From Fusobacteriaceae bacterium (GTDB lineage: Bacteria > Fusobacteriota > Fusobacteriia > Fusobacteriales > Fusobacteriaceae): a DNA stretch of 5,159 nucleotides. The stretch is from NCBI GenBank assembly GCA_030625925.1, contig DAOUPY010000143.1, positions 1 to 5,159 of the forward strand, written 5' to 3'. The notes below the pieces were generated by a model. That model searched no databases, was not told the origin of the DNA, and saw only the letters and a program-made list of their open reading frames with translations. The translations under genes and the position numbers were made by a program. Shown piece after piece: positions 1 through 4,183 of the stretch; the first letter of the stretch is position 1; the number at the start of each line of letters is the position of its first letter.

Positions 1-396
1 GTATTAGTAGAGGGTAAAATTGAAGATGATAAGGGAACTGTCACATCTTGGTTAAAAGAAAACGCTGCATTTGTAGTTTATTCCAGTAAAACGGATAATG
101 GCGGAAAAAAAGCTGTTACAAACTATGAGGTAATCAAGAAAACTAACAACTTCACACTATTAGAGGCATCCCTTGAAACTGGAAGAAAGAATCAAATCAG
201 AGTACATATGCAGGATCTAAAGCATCCAATTGTAGGAGATAAAAAATATGGTGCTACTGGAAACCCAATTAAAAGACTGGGATTACATGCTAGAGTATTA
301 GAGTTTATCCATCCAATAACAGGAAAAGAATATAAATTTGAAACTCAGATCCCAGCTAGTTTTAATAAGGTATTTAAAAGAATGAGAAAGAGATAA
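1..396 (+). CDS. RluA-family RNA pseudouridine synthase, C-terminal part (5' partial)
   Basis: The reading frame is open from the first base to the TAA at 394-396, so 131 C-terminal residues are visible and the start lies left of the window. The family isomerises uridine to pseudouridine in 23S rRNA or tRNA. Visible hallmarks are KAVTNYEVI, then LETGRKNQIRVHM (the TGR-x-[HN]-Q-IR-xH block of the active-site cleft), HPIVGDKKYG, and RLGLHARVLEFIHP near the C-terminus. All match the end of the RluA/RluC/RluD catalytic domain in order and spacing. The catalytic Asp of the HRLD motif and any S4 domain would be upstream and cannot be checked. The substrate, and therefore a gene symbol, cannot be assigned from this fragment. 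The family call is firm. Confidence 0.93.
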   Translation, partial: VLVEGKIEDDKGTVTSWLKENAAFVVYSSKTDNGGKKAVTNYEVIKKTNNFTLLEASLETGRKNQIRVHMQDLKHPIVGDKKYGATGNPIKRLGLHARVLEFIHPITGKEYKFETQIPASFNKVFKRMRKR

Positions 397-414
397 CCCT
401 CTTCCCTTGTTGTC

Positions 415-456
415 GGTTTCTCCCTCATAAGGAGAAACCTATTGCTATCTATTTTT
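415..456 (+). terminator. Candidate intrinsic terminator after the pseudouridine synthase gene
   Basis: A perfect 9-bp inverted repeat, GGTTTCTCC (415-423) and GGAGAAACC (431-439), encloses a 7-nt loop 18 nt after the stop codon. The downstream tract is only moderately T-rich, with its TTTTT at 452-456, about 12 nt past the stem. It is therefore a weak or leaky terminator, or an RNA stem of another kind. A second AGAAACC at 459-465 could compete for the left arm. Confidence 0.45.
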
Positions 457-470
457 AGAGAAACCATAAA
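442..470 (+). promoter_or_regulatory. Weak candidate promoter for ruvA
   Basis: TTGCTA (442-447) and CATAAA (465-470) are separated by 17 nt; each matches four of six sigma-70 consensus positions. Transcription would begin near 477, just ahead of the AGGAG at 484-488. The location suits ruvA, but such matches are common by chance in AT-rich DNA. Confidence 0.25.
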
Positions 471-493
471 AAGGAAAAGCAAAAGGAGAATTT

Positions 494-1087
494 ATGTTTG
501 AATATTTAGATGGTAAGATCACTATAAAAAAAATGGGATACGTTGCCATAGATGTAAATGGTTTAGGTTATAAGGTATTTGTATCCCTCCAAACTTTAGA
601 TAAGATTAAACTAGACGAAACTACAAGGTTATATATCTACAATCATGTGAAGGAAGATATGTTTAAATTAATTGGATTTGCAGAGGAGAGGGAAAGAGAT
701 TTCTTTGAGATCCTAATCAATGTAAATGGAATAGGTATGTCACTTGGCTTGGCTATCCTATCTACATTCACTATCAACGATCTAAAACAGATCATTGCCA
801 ATGAGGATACAAAATTGCTGACTAAGGTTCCTAAATTAGGAGCTAAAAAATCACAAAAACTAATAGTTGATGTGAAAGACAAGATGAAAAATCTTCAACT
901 TGTAGACAGTATGGATAGTGGTACCAGCAGTATAAAAGCTCAGCTGGAAGAAGATATCTACCTGGCCTTAGGTTCACTTGGATATTCTAAAAAAGATATC
1001 GATAAATTTGTTACTTCTAAAGACCTGGATTCATATGACAGTATCGAAACGGCTATTAAAGATATCTTAAGAAAGATAAGTAAATAA
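494..1087 (+). CDS. ruvA: Holliday junction branch migration complex subunit RuvA
   Basis: RuvA tetramers bind four-way junctions and position the RuvB motor rings during recombinational repair. The 197-residue product has the usual length (about 200). Residues 1-62 form the OB-fold domain, opening MFEYLDGKI and ending in KEDMFKLIGF; Glu54-Asp55 match the acidic pin that splits strands at the crossover. Residues 63-133 hold two helix-hairpin-helix motifs: NGIGMSLGLAILS (78-90) and VPKLGAKKSQKLIVDVKDK (112-130). A variable linker leads to the RuvB-binding domain III (about 148-197, with LALGSLGYSKKDI). In the second hairpin the usual PGIG reads PKLG, so the first Gly is Lys114. AGGAG at 484-488 sits 5 nt before the ATG. 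ruvB is not adjacent. The kinase gene follows and is probably co-transcribed. Confidence 0.97.
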   Translation: MFEYLDGKITIKKMGYVAIDVNGLGYKVFVSLQTLDKIKLDETTRLYIYNHVKEDMFKLIGFAEERERDFFEILINVNGIGMSLGLAILSTFTINDLKQIIANEDTKLLTKVPKLGAKKSQKLIVDVKDKMKNLQLVDSMDSGTSSIKAQLEEDIYLALGSLGYSKKDIDKFVTSKDLDSYDSIETAIKDILRKISK

Positions 1088-1154
1088 TTTTATATTAATA
1101 AATTTTGTGAGGAAACTATGTATTATAAAAAATATTTTAAAAAAACGAGACTAA

Positions 1155-1164
1155 ATGGAGATGA
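1155..1164 (+). promoter_or_regulatory. Ribosome-binding site supporting the 1166 start of the kinase
   Basis: ATGGAGATGA matches eight of ten positions of AAGGAGGTGA, and its GGAG (1157-1160) lies 5 nt before the ATG at 1166. It fits better than the GAGG (1109-1112) before the in-frame ATG at 1118, so it favours the shorter protein. Confidence 0.6.
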
Positions 1165-1165
1165 C

Positions 1166-1804
1166 ATGAACGGAATTATTTGTATTGATGGTGTTGTAGG
1201 TGCTGGAAAAAGTACTTTAGGGGAGATTTTAGCTAAAGAATTAGGAATTTTATTGTTTGAAGAACCTGTTCTAAATAATCCTATTTTGGATAAATTCTAC
1301 TATGATAAAAAAAGATATAGTTTTCCCCTTCAAATATTCTTCTTAAATAAAAGATTTAAGATGATAAAGGAAGCTAATTTATTGGATGGCTGTGTTATGG
1401 ACAGGAGTATCTACGGTGATGTTATCTTTGCTAGGATGCTTATGGAAGATGGAGATATGTCTCCTGAAGAATTTGAGCTTTATGAGGAACTGCTTTATAA
1501 TATGCTGGAGCATCTGTCCCCTCCTAAACTAATGATCTATCTAGAATCATCTGTAGAAGGTGCCGTTGAGAAGATCACTAGAAGGGGCAGAGACTATGAA
1601 AAGATTGTTCCTAGATCTTATTGGGAAAGCTTGAATCAAAATTATGAAAGTTATTTTAATTCTTATAACCTTTCAAATATCTTGAGAATCAATGTGGACA
1701 ATGTAGATATCAAAGAAAACTCTGAAGACAGAAAATGGTTTATAGATAAGGTTAAAACCAGATTAGACGAGATAAACGCTGAACAGACGGTAAATAATAA
1801 ATAA
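1166..1804 (+). CDS. Deoxynucleoside kinase (dCK/dGK family)
   Basis: It phosphorylates a deoxynucleoside at the 5' position with ATP, the first step of dNTP salvage in the cytosol. From the start at 1166 the protein has 212 residues. It shows the P-loop GVVGAGKS (9-16), EEP (32-34) with the likely catalytic-base Glu, DRSIYGD (79-85) as the DRS motif, and the Arg-rich lid RRGRDYE (139-145) followed by the family C-terminal helices. Which base it prefers (dA, dG or dC) cannot be read from the sequence. An in-frame ATG at 1118 would add 16 residues rich in Lys and Tyr. The shorter form is preferred because family members begin a few residues before the P-loop and its ribosome site is better. 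The gap to ruvA is 30-78 nt depending on the start; no separate promoter is evident. Confidence 0.93.
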   Translation: MNGIICIDGVVGAGKSTLGEILAKELGILLFEEPVLNNPILDKFYYDKKRYSFPLQIFFLNKRFKMIKEANLLDGCVMDRSIYGDVIFARMLMEDGDMSPEEFELYEELLYNMLEHLSPPKLMIYLESSVEGAVEKITRRGRDYEKIVPRSYWESLNQNYESYFNSYNLSNILRINVDNVDIKENSEDRKWFIDKVKTRLDEINAEQTVNNK

Positions 1805-1931
1805 TTAATGTTTCGCGATGGTGCACGAATTAAAAACATCAAAATAATTTATTTTAAATATAATTTTAAAGAAAATAAGAATTACATCTTAATATTATTG
1901 CTAGTTTTATAAACGCAAAAGTTCATTAAAT

Positions 1932-1981
1932 AATTAAAAAATAGGTATTTTCTACTTGTAGAAAATACCTATTTTTTAATT
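1932..1981. terminator. Bidirectional intrinsic terminator between convergent genes
   Basis: A perfect 24-bp inverted repeat is centred on TT (1956-1957). The core arms TAGGTATTTTCTAC and GTAGAAAATACCTA are flanked by an A-run (1936-1941) and a T-run (1972-1977). Read from either strand it gives a strong stem followed by a U tract, so it can end the kinase transcript on + and the TtcA-like transcript on -. Its last base pair uses position 1981, the third base of the - strand gene's TAA stop codon. Confidence 0.9.
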
Positions 1982-2925
1982 TAGTCTTTCAATAATGGCC
2001 TTATACTATTAAAAATTACACTCCTAATATTTTCACTTTTTTTACTCAATTCTTCTATCATTTTCTTTACTTCTAATCTTTTAGAATCTTTGCTTGTCTC
2101 ATACTCACATTGGGATTTCAATATTGGTAACTTGATTCTATGAGCATATCTAATTACGGTACTTTCCTCTAGGTATGCCATAGGTCTGATAACTTCTACC
2201 CCGTGTTCTTTTGACATATACTTGGGCTTCATCACTCCTAAATTTCCCTGGTAAAAAGTATTGAGTAAAAATGTCTCAATAATATCATCCTTATGATGTC
2301 CTAAGGCTAATTTATTTATATTTTGTTCCTTCATCATTCTATATAGAATTCCCCTTCTCATACGTCCACACATAAAACATGGATTTTTCATTTTATCTTC
2401 TCCAAACAAAATATCCTCTAGATTGGTTTCCTCTACGATCAGTTCCAAGCCTAAAAATTTGCAATAATCCTCAATTTCATTTGTTGCAATACTTTTTTGT
2501 TTCGGATGGATATGGATAGGAATTATCTCAAAATTCAGCCTGGTTATCATCTTTACACGAACGAGTATGTTTAGTAGAGTAAGACTGTCCTTACCGCCAG
2601 ATATTCCCACAGCTATCCTATCTCCTTCCTCAACCATATTGTAATCACACATGGCTTTCCCAGCCAGACTCCAAATACTCTTGTTGAATCCCTTAGATTC
2701 AATATATGATGTAATTTCCCTCCCTTCTAATCTAGAAAAACTTAACTTTAAACCTGTAAGTTTTTCTATGGATTCAGCAATTTTTACCCTTCTTTTTTCA
2801 TTTAGAGAGAATTTAATCTCATATTTCTCCCCTATATTTTTTATGATCAATTCATCTTCTATTTTTTCAAACCTAAAGTTTTCAAATCTCAGGCCGTCTA
2901 AATCTTCTATTTTTTCTATTTTCAC
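1981..2925 (-). CDS. TtcA-family tRNA thiolation PP-loop ATPase, downstream paralog with N-terminal extension
   Basis: Enzymes of this family adenylate a tRNA base and replace its oxygen with sulfur using a [4Fe-4S] cluster; TtcA makes 2-thiocytidine at position 32. Numbered from the GTG at 2925 (314 residues), the protein shows the ATP loop SGGKDS (109-114), PCFMCGRMRRG (182-192) with Cys183/Cys186, LGHHKDDIIET (208-218), and a distal Cys273 that would complete the three-Cys cluster set. Residues 75-108 match the usual start of the TtcA core. Residues 1-74, probably strands followed by a helix, are longer than expected, and that part is unrecognised. No ATG occurs before the core. GTG at 2949 and 2946 extend the frame by up to 8 codons but lack a ribosome site. 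TtuA-type zinc knuckles are absent. The substrate is not proven, so no symbol is given. Confidence 0.88.
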   Translation of the reverse strand: MKIEKIEDLDGLRFENFRFEKIEDELIIKNIGEKYEIKFSLNEKRRVKIAESIEKLTGLKLSFSRLEGREITSYIESKGFNKSIWSLAGKAMCDYNMVEEGDRIAVGISGGKDSLTLLNILVRVKMITRLNFEIIPIHIHPKQKSIATNEIEDYCKFLGLELIVEETNLEDILFGEDKMKNPCFMCGRMRRGILYRMMKEQNINKLALGHHKDDIIETFLLNTFYQGNLGVMKPKYMSKEHGVEVIRPMAYLEESTVIRYAHRIKLPILKSQCEYETSKDSKRLEVKKMIEELSKKSENIRSVIFNSIRPLLKD

Positions 2926-2931
2926 ATTTAT

Positions 2932-2937
2932 CTCCTT
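2932..2937 (-). promoter_or_regulatory. Ribosome-binding site deciding the GTG start at 2925
   Basis: On the minus strand AAGGAG is followed by 6 nt (ATAAAT) and then GTG at 2925-2923. The upstream in-frame GTG codons at 2949 and 2946 are preceded only by an A-rich stretch with no GGAG-like core, so 2925 is the best-supported start. Confidence 0.75.
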
Positions 2938-3006
2938 ATTTTTCACCACGATTTAATCTTTTTTTAGTTTTTTTGACTCTGTGTCTAATTTTTTCACAGG
3001 ATCTGT

Positions 3007-3019
3007 ATAGATTTTTTCT
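3007..3019. repeat. 13-nt leader repeat, copy before the downstream TtcA-like gene
   Basis: ATAGATTTTTTCT (+ strand) is identical to 3985-3997. On the transcribed minus strand it reads AGAAAAAATCTAT, and its AATCT can pair with AGATT at 3024-3020. It lies in the 150-nt gap before the GTG start. The copy count is only two and the sequence is low complexity. Confidence 0.4.
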
Positions 3020-3075
3020 AATCTGTTATATTTAGTATAATTTGTGGTTAAATTTAAAATCTTAATTAGTGATTT

Positions 3076-3918
3076 TTACTTGTCTTTCTTATTTCCTCTT
3101 GTGTATCCCAGGACATAATCTAAGTTTATATTTTTCATAGAATTAAAAATACTCTGTTTTATATTCGGATTTGCAGTTTCTAATGTTTTCAGTAAATTTT
3201 TCAGTTCTGACCTTTTTGAATCTGTTTTTTCTCCTTCTACAGGACATCCACAGCTCATTGGCTTTATCCCATTTCTTTTGGTAAAGTTTATTATTTCAGC
3301 TTCTTTTACATAAACCAAAGGTCTGATTATAGATATTTTTCCGCTGGTAGAGCTCACCTTCGGAATCATCGTTTTTATAGTCCCGGCATAAAACATATTT
3401 ATCAAACTAGTTTCGATTACATCATCAAAGTGATGTCCCAGAGCTAATTTATTGCACCCTAGCTCCTCCACTTTTTTATACAATACTCCCCTTCTCATTT
3501 TTGCACATAAAAAACATGGACTTTCCGGGTTTTCTTTAAAGGCAACTTCCCATACATTGGCATCAAAAATCTCACACGGGATTTCTAACTCCTCCAAGTT
3601 TTTTTCAAACTGGTCTATATCCATAGATCCAAATCCTGGATTCATAGAGATAAATTTCACCTCAAAGTTTTTAGTCCTGTCTTTGGCTAACTCTTGAAAT
3701 AATTTGCAAAGCAAGAGACTGTCCTTACCACCTGATACTCCTACAGCTATCTTGTCACCATCTTCAATTAAATTAAAATCCTTTACACCCTTAACAAATT
3801 TTCTCCATATTTGTTTTCTATAGGTTTTTCTCAAGCTGTCAGCAGCCATTTTTCCACGACTCTCAAATCCATTTAAATCTACATTTTCTGTCTCTAATAT
3901 CTCACAATTTTTATTCAA
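3076..3918 (-). CDS. TtcA-family tRNA thiolation PP-loop ATPase, upstream paralog
   Basis: This is the first gene of the thiolase pair; 280 residues from a TTG start. In order it shows SGGKDS (62-67), the nucleotide loop that activates the tRNA base; SPCFLCAKMRRGVLY (133-147) with Cys135/Cys138; LGHHFDDVIET (160-170); IIRPLVYVKE (197-206); and CGCP (223-226). Cys225, or Cys223, would be the third Fe-S ligand. The layout matches TtcA, the tRNA C32 2-thiolase, and not TilS (no Cys set) or TtuA (no zinc knuckles). Both paralogs share near-identical DNA around the ATP loop and CxxC, pointing to an old duplication. TTG at 3918 is preferred over ATG at 3849 (residue 24) because GGAGG sits 6 nt upstream; the ATG has only GGA. 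It has its own promoter and a long leader. The exact tRNA target is unknown. Confidence 0.88.
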   Translation of the reverse strand: MNKNCEILETENVDLNGFESRGKMAADSLRKTYRKQIWRKFVKGVKDFNLIEDGDKIAVGVSGGKDSLLLCKLFQELAKDRTKNFEVKFISMNPGFGSMDIDQFEKNLEELEIPCEIFDANVWEVAFKENPESPCFLCAKMRRGVLYKKVEELGCNKLALGHHFDDVIETSLINMFYAGTIKTMIPKVSSTSGKISIIRPLVYVKEAEIINFTKRNGIKPMSCGCPVEGEKTDSKRSELKNLLKTLETANPNIKQSIFNSMKNINLDYVLGYTRGNKKDK

Positions 3919-3935
3919 TTTTTTCCTCCATACAT
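3915..3935 (-). other. Possible six-codon leader ORF overlapping the TTG start
   Basis: ATG at 3935 opens a reading frame for MYGGKN that stops at TGA (3917-3915). That TGA overlaps the TTG start codon of the thiolase gene as TTGA, and the GGAGG for the TTG lies inside the small ORF. AAAGGA at 3950-3945 sits 9 nt before the ATG, a little far. It could couple translation, but such a short ORF may be chance. Confidence 0.25.
3925..3929 (-). promoter_or_regulatory. Ribosome-binding site supporting the TTG start at 3918
   Basis: GGAGG on the minus strand lies 6 nt (all A) before TTG at 3918-3916. No in-frame ATG lies nearby upstream, and the downstream ATG at 3849 has a poor site. This makes the rare TTG codon the best start. 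Confidence 0.75.
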
Positions 3936-3984
3936 AATTTAATATCCTTTTTTTACTCCCTTAAAACAAAAAATTAAGGTGATA

Positions 3985-3997
3985 ATAGATTTTTTCT
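3985..3997. repeat. 13-nt leader repeat, copy before the upstream TtcA-like gene
   Basis: This is identical to 3007-3019. Here the minus-strand AGAAAAAATCTAT forms the distal arm of hairpin 1, so in both leaders the AATCT part can pair with an upstream AGATT. Confidence 0.4.
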
Positions 3998-4053
3998 TTT
4001 GATAAATCAAAAGAATGAAATCTGAGTTTTAATTATATTTTATATTTTTCCAT

Positions 4054-4082
4054 ATTATACCATAGCATTCAATAGTTGACTA
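4054..4082 (-). promoter_or_regulatory. Sigma-70-type promoter with extended -10 for the TtcA-like pair
   Basis: On the minus strand a perfect -10 TATAAT (4059-4054) is preceded by TG one base upstream (TGGTATAAT, an extended -10). A -35-like TAGTCA (4082-4077), matching four of six positions, lies at a 17-nt spacing. It falls between the glycosyltransferase terminator and the thiolase gene and points the right way. Confidence 0.7.
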
Positions 4083-4120
4083 GATTGGGAAAGAATGGTA
4101 GTGAAAAAGCAGCGTGACAT

Positions 4121-4165
4121 TAAAAAATAACCAAACTAGGCTCTATAAATCTAGTTTGGTTATTT
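4121..4165 (-). terminator. Intrinsic terminator of the glycosyltransferase gene
   Basis: A perfect 15-bp inverted repeat (4165-4151 and 4139-4125; core AACCAAACTAG/CTAGTTTGGTT) encloses an 11-nt loop. On the minus strand it starts 18 nt after the TGA stop and runs into TTATTTTTTA. The neighbouring + strand tract is interrupted by GGG, so it mainly serves the minus strand. Confidence 0.88.
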
Positions 4166-4183
4166 GGGTTTTAAACCTAAGGA

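Larger units (their letters stand above)
3919..4047 (-). promoter_or_regulatory. Predicted structured 5' leader of the upstream TtcA-like gene
   Basis: If transcription begins about 7 nt past the -10 box, near 4047, the untranslated leader is about 129 nt. Hairpin 1 spans 4023-3987: outer arms AGATTT/AAATCT (6 bp), an internal loop CA/A, then a 10-bp stem TTCTTTTGAT/ATCAAAAGAA. Hairpin 2 spans 3979-3959: CCTTAA/TTAAGG (6 bp) around a 9-nt U-rich loop. It matches no riboswitch class I recognise. Hairpin 1 as DNA is also a 22-bp palindrome (3994-4015) that could serve as an operator. Confidence 0.45.

Noticed and set aside
1808..1839. Short inverted repeats ATGTTT/AAACAT and TTCG/CGAA after the kinase stop codon, a possible small RNA or terminator.
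   Set aside because: The two pairings compete, the stems are very short and no U tract follows. The rest of 1805-1931 shows only AT-rich sequence.
1948..1965. TTTTCTACTTGTAGAAAA resembles the UCUAC...GUAGA stem of Cas12a CRISPR repeats.
   Set aside because: It occurs once, has only a 2-nt centre, sits inside a much longer perfect terminator palindrome, and there are no spacers or cas genes in the window.
3034..3039. TATACT on the minus strand as a -10 box for a separate promoter of the downstream thiolase.
   Set aside because: There is no convincing -35 at 16-18 nt and no TG extension; the region is AT-rich enough to give such boxes by chance. Read-through from the upstream gene is as likely.
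1981..3918. Assignment of the PP-loop genes as TilS (tRNA-Ile lysidine synthase) or TtuA.
   Set aside because: TilS lacks the CxxC plus distal Cys set, and TtuA carries extra N- and C-terminal zinc knuckles absent here. The RRGxLY and IRP-x-x-Y blocks fit TtcA.
3998..4011. TTTGATAAATCAAA in the leader resembles an FNR box (TTGAT, 4 nt, ATCAA).
   Set aside because: The half-sites are 2 nt apart instead of 4, and the site lies downstream of the predicted transcription start. A hairpin explains it as well.
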